A stretch of DNA of 64,000 nt from Paraburkholderia sp. BL10I2N1 (GTDB taxonomy: Bacteria; Pseudomonadota; Gammaproteobacteria; Burkholderiales; Burkholderiaceae). The stretch is taken from NCBI RefSeq assembly GCF_004361815.1, contig NZ_SNWA01000002.1, forward strand, positions 3,224,001 to 3,288,000. The letters run 5' to 3'. The notes under the pieces are model-generated. The model saw only the letters and a list, made by a program, of their open reading frames with translations, was not told where the DNA came from and did no database searches. Within the stretch, counting starts at the first letter, position 1. Each line of letters begins with the position of its first letter. Both the position numbers and the translations under genes were made by a program. Positions 18,049-27,824 of this stretch are shown here, in pieces.

Positions 18049-18989
18049 GAGCGGTTCTCCCACTGCCCCTCGAGTCGGCGCATCGACTCGCGCATGAGTT
18101 CCGGCGATGCGCTGAGGTACCACTGCGTATCGGCCACATGGACATGACCGAGGTAGGCTGAGAGGATGGGCAGACGGCGCTCGGGGTCCTGTCCAGAGCG
18201 GTACCAATGTAAAAGTGTTCTCGTCGCAAAGACGTGCCTCATGTCGTGCAGGCGTGGCCCGTGGCTTTCGGATTCGCCGCGCAGTCCAATCTGACGGGAG
18301 AGTCGATAAAAGGTGCGATGAATCTCGCTGCTGGCCAGCCGGTTCCCCCTGTTGGAAGCGAACACATAGGGTGACACGGTTCGCCCTGTCCAATGACATC
18401 CCCGTCGTGCAATGTAGGCGGCCAGTACCTTGCAGGTCGAGGCATGTAAAGGCACAAGTCTCGACTTGCCGAACTTGGTGCCGCGGATCGTCAACACTCC
18501 TGTCGTCAGATCGACGTCTTCAAGCTCAAGGTTTCTGACTTCGCCCAGACGCATTCCCGTCACGCTGAGGAGTCCAAACAGGCAGTGATAAGTCCATGGC
18601 TGCAGTTTATCGCGTTGAAACCTACATGGCATTTGCAGTGCTGCGCCCAACAGCGCCCGAATCTCGCCGTCCGAATAGAGATATGGTCGTGCGTGCCTCG
18701 GACGAAATGGAAGCAGGCCCTGTGCTGGGATCTGAGTGCGTGGATCGGTCGCTCTGCGATAACGCGCGAACATACGAACGAAGCTTAGCCTCTGTGCCCA
18801 GCTTGCAGGTTGGTAATGTGATGGTTGCTGGGCCCACTCGAGAGCGAGCGATTGCGTGATATAAGAGGCGTGGCGTTTCTCCATGAACGAGACAAAGTCG
18901 CGCAATCCCTTGTCTGCCTCATACAGCTTGAATCCCAGGGCACGTCTCACGACAACGTACTCCTGAATGGCTTGCCGAAGCGTGTTCAT
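18045..18989 (-). CDS. RIT tyrosine recombinase, second gene (RitB)
   Basis: A 314-residue tyrosine recombinase. Catalytic segments are TGMRLGEVRNLEL, HDMRHVFAT and LGHVHVADTQWYL. The start at 18989 (MNTLRQ) is chosen because its ATG overlaps the stop of the first recombinase (ATGA), mirroring the junction with the third gene; an in-frame ATG at 19007 is possible. All three genes of the trio appear intact. Confidence 0.9.
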   Translation of the reverse strand: MNTLRQAIQEYVVVRRALGFKLYEADKGLRDFVSFMEKRHASYITQSLALEWAQQPSHYQPASWAQRLSFVRMFARYRRATDPRTQIPAQGLLPFRPRHARPYLYSDGEIRALLGAALQMPCRFQRDKLQPWTYHCLFGLLSVTGMRLGEVRNLELEDVDLTTGVLTIRGTKFGKSRLVPLHASTCKVLAAYIARRGCHWTGRTVSPYVFASNRGNRLASSEIHRTFYRLSRQIGLRGESESHGPRLHDMRHVFATRTLLHWYRSGQDPERRLPILSAYLGHVHVADTQWYLSASPELMRESMRRLEGQWENRS

Positions 18990-20224
18990 CGCTGACCTCC
19001 CGGCCATGGAACGGCCAGCGCACGCAGCGCCTTAATATCGACCTTCGTGTAGATCCTCGTGGTCTGCGCATGCCGGTGTCCAAGGAGTTCGCCGATCTCG
19101 CCAAGCGACGCACCATGGCACAGCATCTCAGTGGCCAATCCATGGCGAAACTGGTGTGCTCCCATAGTCGGTGCAACGATGCCGGCACGCTGGAGCGAAT
19201 GACTCACAACGGAGCCGACCGCGCACGCGCTGCGAAATCCGGTGAATGGAGCTCTTGAGCGCAAGAATACCCGCCGACATGGGCCAGGCGGTCGGTCGTG
19301 GCTCAGATATGCAGCGATTGCCCTGCCGACGTCGGCGGGTAAGGGCAACTCGTTGCGCAACCCATTGTTGTTGCGAACGGTCAGGCGTCCCTCGGCCCAG
19401 TCGATGTCACTGAGTTCAAGGAAAGCTACTTCTCCCGATCGCAATCCAAGTCTGGCAAGCAGGAGCACAATGGCATAGTCGCGACGGCCAACGGCGCTTC
19501 GTCGATCGATGCTTGCAAGCAATCGTCGGGTTTGATCCGGCGCAATCGCGCGAGGAATCGCAGGCATCGACCAGTTTGCGACAACGGGCACGGCTGCGGC
19601 GAGATCGAGCGCCACGTCGCCCCGATAGCTCGCATAGCGTAGAAAGGATCGCAGCGCAGCGGTCAAGACCTTCGCACGCTTCGGGTGTAAACGTGGCGCC
19701 TGACGTCGCACGAATCTCACGATATCGCTCGCGCGCAAGCGGGAAAGCTTGACCCGATGATTGCCGAAGCAGTCCTCGAGGAAACCGCGGACAAAGGGCA
19801 CGTAGTTGCGAATCGTCGCCTCGGTCAGGGCGCGTGCTTCGCGTAAGTACGCTACGTAGGTATTGATACAGCGCTCAATAGGCGACGGCTGGGAAACCGG
19901 TGCCTTCTCAGCGGGAATTGCTTGCCTACTGCGTAGGAACTCCATGAGGTGTCCAAGCGCGGCGCGATCTCCGCGGCACAGTCGAACGATTCGTGCGCGA
20001 TGTCGCAAATACCGTCTGGCATGGTCAGCGCAGATGCGGCGTATTCCGATATCTGTGTGTTCAAGCCATCTGCTAAAGTCTGCTGCAATGCGCACTTGCC
20101 GATGCAGGGAATACGCACTGTATCCCTGTTCACTCAGCGCTCTTGCAAACGAGGCGAGAAGCGTCGCAAGTGGCCCCTCAGGTGGTCGTGAAAGGACCGC
20201 CTGATCATGGATGACGTACTTCAC
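18986..20224 (-). CDS. RIT tyrosine recombinase, first gene (RitA)
   Basis: A 412-residue recombinase beginning with GTG at 20224, with AAGGAGC seven bases upstream. It has the longest N-terminal arm/core-binding region of the three, then LGLRSGEVAFLEL, HQFRHGLAT and LGHRHAQTTRIYTK, giving an intact R-HxxR-H-Y set. It leads the trio operon, so its promoter should lie between it and the right inverted repeat about 100 bases upstream. Confidence 0.9.
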   Translation of the reverse strand: MKYVIHDQAVLSRPPEGPLATLLASFARALSEQGYSAYSLHRQVRIAADFSRWLEHTDIGIRRICADHARRYLRHRARIVRLCRGDRAALGHLMEFLRSRQAIPAEKAPVSQPSPIERCINTYVAYLREARALTEATIRNYVPFVRGFLEDCFGNHRVKLSRLRASDIVRFVRRQAPRLHPKRAKVLTAALRSFLRYASYRGDVALDLAAAVPVVANWSMPAIPRAIAPDQTRRLLASIDRRSAVGRRDYAIVLLLARLGLRSGEVAFLELSDIDWAEGRLTVRNNNGLRNELPLPADVGRAIAAYLSHDRPPGPCRRVFLRSRAPFTGFRSACAVGSVVSHSLQRAGIVAPTMGAHQFRHGLATEMLCHGASLGEIGELLGHRHAQTTRIYTKVDIKALRALAVPWPGGQR

Positions 20225-20330
20225 GTTGAGCTCCTTCCCCGATGTTGGGGTGCAGTGGAAAGGAGCCCCAGACTATCTCTATCTGGCTTCGCCCATTGCC
20301 CTCGAAAAGAGCAGCATCCCGGGCTTACAA

Positions 20331-20360
20331 GACATAGTCCGGCAGGGAACATAGTGCCGC
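20331..20360 (-). repeat. RIT right terminal inverted repeat
   Basis: Thirty bases beginning GACATAGTCCGGCAGGGAA, 29 of 30 identical to the inverted left repeat. Its outermost bases (GTGCCGC on the plus strand) also encode the LRH of the target integrase, so the repeat blends into the insertion site. Confidence 0.85.
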
Positions 20361-21973
20361 AGCCAGTGCGGGCTCGCATTACGAAGCTTTGCGGCGAGCG
20401 ACGGATTGCGTGTCTCCACATGGTCCGCCGCCTCCTGGAAAAACTCACCCATCACCTGGCGTAGCCGCGCCGGACAGATGCCGGTCCTGCTCGGCGTGTC
20501 GCGCGTACCACGCCGGCCTGTTTCCTGATTGGTAACGAGCGTCGCCACCAGTGGCGTGGATGGTGCCCACCGGGCCCGCGTCACCGGCAGGTGTCGTGAC
20601 TTCAGGTAGTGCCGCAGCGCGTCACGCGCGAGCGGCGGCAGCGCCACGCGTCCCGGTTTCGCGCCCTTGCCGGTTACCGCAAGCCACCACGTGCCGCGCC
20701 CCTCCAACTCGATGTCACCGAGCGTCGCCGCGACGAATTCGTGTGCGCGTGGCCCCGTGGCATAGCCGAAATCGAGCACGAAGCGCAGGCGCTGCGCAGC
20801 CAGCGCCGTCCAGCCCCGACGTTCTAGCCGGTCCGCAAACGCCCGCACGGTCTTCCACTCGCGGCCATCGAGCGCATGCGCCGCGTCGAACGGGGTACGC
20901 GGGCGGCCACCGCGCACCGTCACTCCCGCAAACGGATTGACGACGACGTAGTGCTGGTCGACCAGCCACGCAAAGAGCGCGCGCAGGACGGCCAGCGCGT
21001 AGGCGACGGAGCGCGGAGACAGTCCCCGCACGAACGGGCGCCACGCGGGCGAGGTGCGCGGGCAGGGTGGACCGACCCAGCGCGCAGCGCCCGCCGGACG
21101 CCGCAGGAAGGCACGGTAGGCGGTCGCGTCCTCGGTGGTCAGCGACGAGAGTGGCAGGCGGCGCTCGACGACGGCCCACAGCAGCAAGCGCTCGGCCTCG
21201 CGCCGGTAGGCGCGTGCCGTATGCGCCGATTCGTGCAGCGCGAGCCACGCCGCAATCGCTTCGGCATCGTTCGTGGCCGCGAGGCCGCACGTCTCGCGCG
21301 GGGCGCGATAGCGACCCTGCGAACCGTCGAGCGCCGCGGGCAGTGACGCGAGGGACCAGACCGGGACTAACTGCCCCGTGCCCGGACTGGCTGTCATGAC
21401 CTGCGCGGCGCGCCGCGTGAGTTCCGGGTGTGCGTCAAGCCACGCCGTGACCGCCTGGGCACCGGTTGTCCCAAGCCCCGGCATCCGTTTCCACCAGCGG
21501 CGCAGGCGTGGCACGAAGAGCAGCAGTTCCGCGAGCGTGCCGATTCCGGCGGCGTCGAGTGCCCGCGCCGTGCGCGGGGCGAGCCAGCGGGCAACAGCAT
21601 CCGCCGGCTGCGGCGCGGCGACGGCGGTGGCGCGCAGCGCGTCGAGCGCAGCCACGACCCGCGCGGCGCACTGCGTGCGCCCGGCAGCCGGCTGCGTGAA
21701 GAGTGGAATGAGATCGTCGCGCTGGCGCACGCGGGCGCAGGCGATGAGCTGGCGGCGGAGGCGGGCGATCAGGCCGCGCGAGGACTGGCCGTCGACCCGC
21801 ACGTGAGCGAGGTAGTGCGTGACCGCCTCACGCGCGGTGAGCCCCTCGTACCACGCGCGCAGCGCGGCGAGCGCGGCCAGGCCGGGCAGGTCGGGTGGGT
21901 CGGTCAGCGCGGCGGGCGTTTCACGCGAAGGCCGGCATCCCGGCCGCGCGCGGGGGACAGGGGCGGTTTTCAT
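20354..21973 (-). pseudogene. Large tyrosine recombinase, N-terminal 540 residues, interrupted by RIT
   Basis: A proline/alanine-rich integrase of the kind common on Burkholderia replicons, with a roughly 220-residue N-terminal extension (DUF3701-like region: WLAPRTARALDAAGIGTL, then helix-hairpin-like MPGLGTTGAQAV), a core-binding domain (about 225-345) and a catalytic domain (GYATGPRAHEFV for arginine I). It reads normally to ASPHWLRH, then runs into RIT sequence and stops at 20279 after 24 foreign residues. The missing end is at 16728-16907. ATG 21973 follows a 26-bp operator-like inverted repeat upstream. Confidence 0.85.
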
Positions 21974-22001
21974 GGAAACAGTTTAGGTCGCGCGGAAGGT
22001 A

Positions 22002-22027
22002 CTTGCGATAAGGCGATTTATCGCAAG
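22002..22027. promoter_or_regulatory. Operator-like inverted repeat upstream of the disrupted integrase
   Basis: Arms CTTGCGATAA and TTATCGCAAG are perfect complements around six bases. The core GATAA-N6-TTATC recurs upstream of the second recombinase locus (35740-35761). Confidence 0.65.
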
Positions 22028-22801
22028 AGCCGTATTAGCTGGCAGGGTAGTGAGGCGCCGTGCTCGCTCCCGGGCCCTTCGGTCACGCGCTGCGGTGTCG
22101 GCCTGCACGCTGCCTGCATAAGGGTTGGATCACGTTGCCAACGTTCGGCGAAAGCGCATGAGCGTCTCAAAGTCGGCCATTGCGGACGTTCATGACCTCT
22201 CTCTGGAAAGGCGGCTGATCGCCGTGATCCGGCCGTTTGTAGCCAACCGATCGAAACTGACGGTCTGGGCATGTGGTACCCTCGTGCTCCATGTTCAGAC
22301 TCCTGGTGGTTTTATTATGTCGGGGACGCGGCATTCCGAAAAAACCGGAAAAGCTGGCGAGTTTAGCAACGGAGGCCCCTCTCACACTCGTTCGAATGAT
22401 AAGTCTTTGAATCAAAAATAAATTCATCAACTTCGATTTTTGTGGCTTACAAAGCGACTATCGATTTAATGCAGCGAATTCTTAAGCCGGGTAGGATCAC
22501 GGACACCGCATATACGCTGCTTGCGCGAACGGTTACCTCTTTCGATAGCTACCGTCAAATGATTGATCCGCGAGTGGGGGACGCGCGCGAAATACACGCG
22601 AGGATCGCGCGTTGGGGTTCAGGAACGCCGCTTGACATATTCGGAGACTCGATCACACTGGATAAAGTACTTGCTGCGGGAAAGAAGACCCAAGCCTAGT
22701 ACGCTGAGACTTCGGATTTCACTCGACTTTCATAGAAAGTAAGCCCCGGAAAGGGGGCGACCCGACATCAAAAAATAGAATTGCTTTTGCAGACATCTAA
22801 G
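22028..22801. other. Mostly non-coding stretch; one weak small ORF
   Basis: 22028-22440 shows no supported gene, only degenerate GC-rich sequence. At 22442-22699 a GTG-started frame could encode 85 residues (containing TDTAYTLLARTV and ARIARWGSGTPLD), but it lacks a ribosome site and I do not recognise it. No RNA gene was found. Confidence 0.35.
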
Positions 22802-24073
22802 ATGACGAAATCCAATCCACAAACCCCGCAATTCAAAAAAGAAGCACCCAGAGCCTTGATCTGGGCGCTCATCGCAGGGATCGGCTTCATCGTCGCAATC
22901 CTCATTGTTATTAGCGTTGAAACTCTGACAAGCAAGGAAAGCACTCTGCTGGGGACGCTTCTTACCCTACTTGCGGTCGGTATCGGCTGGGGCATCTCTC
23001 ACTACTATGCTTCAATGGACAAGGCGCAGGCAGTGACTGAGGTTCGCGAGTTCGAGCAGAGGAATCTTAGAACATACGCGCTCAAGGCTGCAGAAAAAGT
23101 CACAAATCTATCAAAGGAACTAAGCAGGCTTTCGACTTACTTGCAGGAAGAACTGCAGTACACTGAATATCAAAGCGCCGAGGAGGAGCTGTTTGCAAAA
23201 GAGGAACGGATTGAAAGCGCCATCCATATTCTGGGCTCCCTTCGATCTATCAACGACACAAGCTTAAGCGATTGGCAAGGAGTAATTGGCGCGGAGTTGG
23301 ACGAGCAAAGACAAACGGAAGAAGTGCGAGCCGAGGCCCTCGGCGAACTTACAGATCGGCTCGCAACCCTTGAGCGCGCGTCAGCCGAAAATGTTCCCGT
23401 AACAGAGGACCTTGAGATAAAGGCGCTTAAGCGCGAAGTCAGGGCTCTTGCCGCAGACATCAACGGAATCTCGTTCCGCCCCAAAAAAGTCCGTCTACCC
23501 TACCGAGAAGTGGTCGCACCTTGTCCTGTCTGCAACGTAGATGTGAGCTTCCGGCTTCGTGAGCGAGACGGAGAAATTAAAGCCGTTCAGTGCAAGCACT
23601 GTGAGTCGAACCTTATCGCTGAGTACCGTGAAGATAAGGGCATTATCCTACGCCAGCGGCAAGAGATTCCTGAACCCATACATTGTCCAGAGTGCAACTT
23701 CCCTTTCACCGTTGATCTGGATGAATGGCCGTCGGCGTCCTCGAATACCGCATGCCCCCAATGCCAAGAAGTAATTCGAGTATCGCGGGCTGACGCTGGC
23801 AAAGACCTTCGTGTCGTGCTTCGACAGCCCAAAGCACTCCAGCCCATTACACCAGAGATCGTCGATCGAGTACGCCAAGCGCTTCCGAAGCAACCTTGGC
23901 CAAAAGGAGTACACCAAACAGTGGCTGCGCAGTTGCAACTCAGACCGCAAACCGTTCAAAAGGCAATGCAGCATCTGATCCGCATTGGCGATTGCTCGGA
24001 TCAGGTCGACGGTGTTTTGTGCACGACTGCTGAAAAGCTTGCGCTAATACGATCGGCTGGGCAGCATCTATGA
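22802..24073 (+). CDS. Membrane protein with coiled coil, paired zinc-ribbon-like cysteines and winged-helix-like C-terminus
   Basis: Predicted 423 residues. Two membrane helices lie near the N-terminus (ALIWALIAGIGFIVAILIVI and LLGTLLTLLAVGIGWGISHY), followed by a long charged coiled coil (about 75-215), then CPVCNVDV and CKHCESN (first zinc ribbon), CPECNFPF and CPQCQEVI (second), and a helical tail PWPKGVHQTVAAQLQLRPQTVQKAM that looks like a small HTH. ATG 22802 is chosen over 22781. No family assigned. It may be a membrane-tethered nucleic-acid sensor; its neighbour is an Mrr-type nuclease on the opposite strand. Confidence 0.6.
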   Translation: MTKSNPQTPQFKKEAPRALIWALIAGIGFIVAILIVISVETLTSKESTLLGTLLTLLAVGIGWGISHYYASMDKAQAVTEVREFEQRNLRTYALKAAEKVTNLSKELSRLSTYLQEELQYTEYQSAEEELFAKEERIESAIHILGSLRSINDTSLSDWQGVIGAELDEQRQTEEVRAEALGELTDRLATLERASAENVPVTEDLEIKALKREVRALAADINGISFRPKKVRLPYREVVAPCPVCNVDVSFRLRERDGEIKAVQCKHCESNLIAEYREDKGIILRQRQEIPEPIHCPECNFPFTVDLDEWPSASSNTACPQCQEVIRVSRADAGKDLRVVLRQPKALQPITPEIVDRVRQALPKQPWPKGVHQTVAAQLQLRPQTVQKAMQHLIRIGDCSDQVDGVLCTTAEKLALIRSAGQHL

Positions 24074-24518
24074 CGCGCGGCGATTTTCCGGTCGGAACCT
24101 CGATCTATCTTTGATAAGAATGCCATTGGATAGTGATAGCTATCAGTCGCCGAGGCTCCAATGCACAGGAAGCGATGCGTGTTGCGTGTGCTCGCATCGC
24201 AGCCCACAAGCGGTCCAAGACGTCCGAACTCGACTTCGCCGTTCCGCGATCACCGAGCGGCCGGTTATGGTCGAGAGCACCAGTTCAATGAAGGTGTTGT
24301 AGAGCTGCCGTTGAAATCTTCGACGAGCTTTCGGACGGCTTTCGTGAATGCGTACGGTCGGCCAATTGCCGCCGTTCACCCTCGCTGTGATAGCGGCATC
24401 TAGCCGACCGCTTTGCCCCCCCGAAAGCGGCCAATGCTTGTAGAAAGCTGACTTCGCACGTCGGCTTTGCGAGGAGAGGTCTAGGGTTGACCGCTCAAAC
24501 AGTTGCGAAGTAGCCTGG
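24074..24518. other. Non-coding gap with a dispersed-repeat copy
   Basis: No convincing gene between the convergent neighbours. 24346-24381 is a 36-base near-copy (about 32 identical) of 39889-39924, both in non-coding DNA; the common core is GTCGGCCAATT and CCGTTCACCC. Confidence 0.45.
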
Positions 24519-25721
24519 TCACGCCCCCGTGAAGGCTTGGGATGTAGATTCCTCCGTATCATTACCGTCCAGACGGAACTGCTCGATGATCCGTTGGTTG
24601 TGGTCGTCAAGGTAGGCTTGCAACTCACGGCGCCCTATCAGCCGCACTGATGCAGCGTTGGCGAGTTCGGTGGCTGATCGTGTGAAATATGAGTTTGTGA
24701 CGACCATGGCGTCATCGCAACCATAAAAGCTCTTCGCAGAGATGGCTTCCTGGACCGCCGAGTTACCAACGTTTCCTGAATAATTTTTCGCCTGAATCAC
24801 CATCTTTTTGCCGAACTTGCTTACGAACAGGTCTGCGCCTTGGTCACCGCTTAATTTGGTTGCCTCGACATCGTAGCCCGCTGTCTGGAAGATCTGGGCG
24901 AGAAATTTCTCAAATTCGTATCCATTCATGGCGTCCACGTGGTACATCGTGACGAACTGATTGGGATCGAAGAACTCCAGTTTCGTTGCCAGCCTCTTGA
25001 CAAGGATGTCGAAGTTGATCTGTTCGCAGACGTCAAGCCAGGTTTTCACGGTCTGCCAGGGCAAGAGCGGCGTGCCGAATGCCGAGGACGCCTGATCCGC
25101 GTACTGTATCTCCGGGTGCCGGATGTTGTTATCCCAGAGGAAATAGAACAACAGGCTGAGATCATCGCGATAGCTCACCCCTGCTTCCGCTATCCTAGAC
25201 CGGAGAATCTCACGCAGTGAACCCTTGATGTGTCTCGATATCTCGGTGGAGAAACCAAGGTATGCCGAGTTGAACCCGGTCGTCAGCAAAAGTTTGTCCA
25301 ACAGATGCGGGAGCTCTTCCAGTTCGGTAAAGCCCTTGCGGATCAGAACTTCGCGAAAAAGTTCCCGGTTAGAATATGTTCCATTTTCTCGTGCGCTAGG
25401 CGTCTCGGCGTCACTGGGCTCGACGCCCACGTTTCGAACTGTGTGAAAGAAGTTGGCAAAGTAAGGCTTTTTGAGCTCGGAATATTTTCTGAGCACCGCG
25501 CGAAGAAGGTCGTTAAGCTGCGCCTGCTCCTTTTTCTTGCCGAGCAGATCTTTCAGAAACCCCTTCGTCTGATACTGGAATTCCGGGTAGAAGGAAGGGT
25601 CAAGCGGGACCTGGAGCGCCGCAGGCGCGGGCTGGCCCGATGCTTGGACCGGAGCATTCGTACACCATGGACACTTAGTTTCGAATGATTTGCGTCTGCA
25701 CGAAGTACATTGGTAGATCAC
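24519..25721 (-). CDS. Mrr-type restriction endonuclease with N-terminal zinc finger
   Basis: A 400-residue protein. A CxxC zinc finger (CTSCRRKSF and CPWC) opens the protein, a helical region follows, and residues about 270-390 form an Mrr_cat PD-(D/E)xK nuclease: MNGYEFEKFLAQIF, then GDQGADLFV (metal-binding aspartate) and MVIQAKNYSG (QxK), ending in DAMVVTNSYFT and RLIGRREL. Such nucleases cut methylated or otherwise foreign DNA. It is not linked to a methylase gene, which fits a type IV-like role. The zinc finger may provide DNA or protein targeting. Confidence 0.8.
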   Translation of the reverse strand: MIYQCTSCRRKSFETKCPWCTNAPVQASGQPAPAALQVPLDPSFYPEFQYQTKGFLKDLLGKKKEQAQLNDLLRAVLRKYSELKKPYFANFFHTVRNVGVEPSDAETPSARENGTYSNRELFREVLIRKGFTELEELPHLLDKLLLTTGFNSAYLGFSTEISRHIKGSLREILRSRIAEAGVSYRDDLSLLFYFLWDNNIRHPEIQYADQASSAFGTPLLPWQTVKTWLDVCEQINFDILVKRLATKLEFFDPNQFVTMYHVDAMNGYEFEKFLAQIFQTAGYDVEATKLSGDQGADLFVSKFGKKMVIQAKNYSGNVGNSAVQEAISAKSFYGCDDAMVVTNSYFTRSATELANAASVRLIGRRELQAYLDDHNQRIIEQFRLDGNDTEESTSQAFTGA

Positions 25722-26188
25722 GAATTCTCTCCAGACTGTAAATCTGTTGTTTGGTAGCCATCATCTTGCCAATTAAATCTACACTGCAAACCCTGCAATG
25801 TTAGAAAGACGTCTTGCATTAATTGCGTTGCGACCACCTAAGCCCGCATTCGATCCACGCCGAAGCATAACCGCCCGCCCACTTCGCTTCAATCGCAAAG
25901 CCGATTTGAAAATCGACAACACACACGGGCTGCTTCGGGGTCGGACGTCGCCGGCCGCGTCGGGCGACGTCCGGCCATTAAGAGTCGCTCAGTCACTTTG
26001 AAACCTGCAGTTCGAATGGCGGCTCTCCTCCCGAGACACGAGGTAACAACGAGGGATTGTTCCTTATATCCACAGGACCGGCTGTAGGTGCCGCGCGCGC
26101 CGTACGCGTGATGCAGGCATATGGCATCACGACGCGCTAGGTAGAGAAGGAACGACGCCCGTATCTCGGCTAATCCGATAAAATCGAC
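25722..26188. other. Non-coding gap between divergent genes
   Basis: Holds the promoters of the Mrr-like and repeat-protein genes. A GC-rich symmetric stretch around 25945-25978 (GGACGTCGCCGG and GGCGACGTCCGG) is the only clear structure. No gene supported. Confidence 0.4.
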
Positions 26189-27547
26189 ATGCGCCGGAGA
26201 CTAGGCCTTAAGCGATTCTGTAGAGTGATCCGGGGACGACTCGAAATGGAAAAGGGACCGTTAGATAAAGCGAAGGGACCGGGCGCGGGGCCGATGCCGG
26301 AGATGGAGCGGCTCGGACTGGATCCTTCGATAATGCAGTCCGTCAAAGGAATTGATGCAATGCAGACCGCGAGCTGGGCCCAGCAACTTAAAGTGATCGA
26401 CGCCCTTAAGCTCGAACCCTCGATGACATCTTCCTTCAAGGCGATGGAGGCGCTGAAAGCCGACACCGGCTTACTACAGCAGATCAAGTCGCTCCAGGCT
26501 TCCTTCGACAACGGGTTGGGACAGCAGATCAGAGCGCTCCAGGCTTCCTTCGACAACGGATTGGGACAGCAGATCAGAGCGCTCCAAGCTTCCTTCGACA
26601 ACGGATTGGGACAGCAAATCAGGACGCTTCAGGCTTCCTTCGATACCGGGCGGGAACAGCAGATCAGAGCGATTCAGGACACTTTGGTCACTGGATGGGC
26701 TAAGCACCATAAGGCGATTGAGGCTGCTCTCAATCCTGCTTGGGCGCGGCAGCTTAGCGCAATCGACGCGTTCAGATTGGAACCTTCGTTCGTGGCTTCG
26801 GCGAAGGCGTTCGAATCCGCTTATGCCGATATGCACGTGAACAAGTGGCTGCAAGATTTGCAGACTGACAAGTTCACCGACTTACTGAGGACATGGAAGG
26901 CCGCCAATCCCATCACGGAACTCAGTGAAGTGGTCGAGGCGATGAGGTCGAATGGGCTCGTCGAATCGGCGACCCGTCTGATTGCGACGAATCCCCCGGC
27001 ACCCGTATCGATGACAGCTGGGGACATCGCTGATGTGCAAGCAATCGTTGACAGGGCCATCGATCGCGCCGCACAGCAGGCAGAAGCCAGGATGGCGCCG
27101 TTCGTGAAGACGATTGTTGACGAAATCCAGTCGATGAAGGACTCACGCCTTAAGGCCTTTGTGGTGCTCTTTATCGTCCCAGTTCTAATCAGCGCGATTT
27201 ACATGATCCTGAATCCCGTCGCCGATTTCTATATAAAACGGGCGCTTGAGGAACACTCCCGCACCGCCTCGCCGCGCGAGGTCAAACAGAACGTCCGCAA
27301 GAAAGCCGTGATCTATGCCGCAGATCGGGAACAACTTCAGTCGTTCCGGTTCGTCTTGAAAGAAGAACTGGAAGTACACACCCACCCGTCGAGCAAGTCT
27401 CCGGCTGTCGGGAATCTCGCGCTCGGGCAGGTGGTTATGCTGCTCGAGAGGCAGAAAGCGTGGTCTTCCGTCGCGTGGACTGCCGATGACGAGTCACCCG
27501 CAGTCCACGGGTGGGTGTACTCGCGCTATGTGAGCAAGATCGTCTAG
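26189..27547 (+). CDS. Repeat-rich membrane protein with C-terminal SH3 domain
   Basis: Up to 452 residues (ATG 26189; ATG 26246 is an alternative and neither has a clear ribosome site). Residues about 97-164 are 4.5 copies of a 15-residue unit of the type QQIRALQASFDNGLG, encoded by near-identical 45-base repeats, predicted helical. After further helices a single membrane segment (AFVVLFIVPVLISAIYMIL, about 318-336) precedes an SH3-like domain (VLKEELEVHTHPSSKSP, ending GWVYSRYVSKIV). No family is recognised. A helical amplifying repeat, membrane anchor and SH3b module would suit a sensor or effector, but function is unknown. Confidence 0.6.
   Translation: MRRRLGLKRFCRVIRGRLEMEKGPLDKAKGPGAGPMPEMERLGLDPSIMQSVKGIDAMQTASWAQQLKVIDALKLEPSMTSSFKAMEALKADTGLLQQIKSLQASFDNGLGQQIRALQASFDNGLGQQIRALQASFDNGLGQQIRTLQASFDTGREQQIRAIQDTLVTGWAKHHKAIEAALNPAWARQLSAIDAFRLEPSFVASAKAFESAYADMHVNKWLQDLQTDKFTDLLRTWKAANPITELSEVVEAMRSNGLVESATRLIATNPPAPVSMTAGDIADVQAIVDRAIDRAAQQAEARMAPFVKTIVDEIQSMKDSRLKAFVVLFIVPVLISAIYMILNPVADFYIKRALEEHSRTASPREVKQNVRKKAVIYAADREQLQSFRFVLKEELEVHTHPSSKSPAVGNLALGQVVMLLERQKAWSSVAWTADDESPAVHGWVYSRYVSKIV
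26477..26680 (+). repeat. 45-bp in-frame tandem repeats (about 4.5 copies)
   Basis: Units start at 26477, 26522, 26567, 26612 and 26657 (partial). The middle copies differ at only a few positions, implying recent expansion. The unit is a multiple of three, so copy-number change keeps the frame. Confidence 0.9.
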
Positions 27548-27824
27548 AGTTATGCGCAAGTCGCGTCGCTGATAGCAGCAACCACTGCATCGCGCTCGTC
27601 GCTCTCGCGCAGGTTTTCCCTTTTGAGCGCATTCAACCCGGCGCGGAGCACGACGGTCGGGAAACCATGCCAAGTAGAGTCCGAAGTTCCCGAAAAGGCT
27701 GTTCATGCGCCTCGACAACTTCGGGACATAGGGCGGGCAGTTGTATCCCCAAGAACAGTCATTGGTGTTGCGCCAATCTGAAGGCCTGTTCGGGGTCGCT
27801 TGCCGCCGATCGTCATCGGGCGGA

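Larger units (their letters stand above)
16908..20353 (-). mobile_element. RIT element (recombinase-in-trio)
   Basis: Three tyrosine recombinases on the minus strand joined by two ATGA overlaps are the hallmark of RIT elements. The element lies between inverted repeats 16929-16958 and 20331-20360 (30 bases, 29 identical) and is inserted in a larger integrase gene. Outside the left repeat is a 10-bp-arm palindrome at 16908-16929. The ends quoted are my estimate from where integrase homology resumes on each side; no clear target duplication was seen. Confidence 0.85.

Noticed and set aside
20279..20353. Native C-terminus of the 21973 integrase
   Set aside because: These 24 residues are encoded by the RIT end; the real C-terminus is at 16728-16907.
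26477..26680. CRISPR array
   Set aside because: The repeats are contiguous 45-base coding units without spacers and keep one reading frame.
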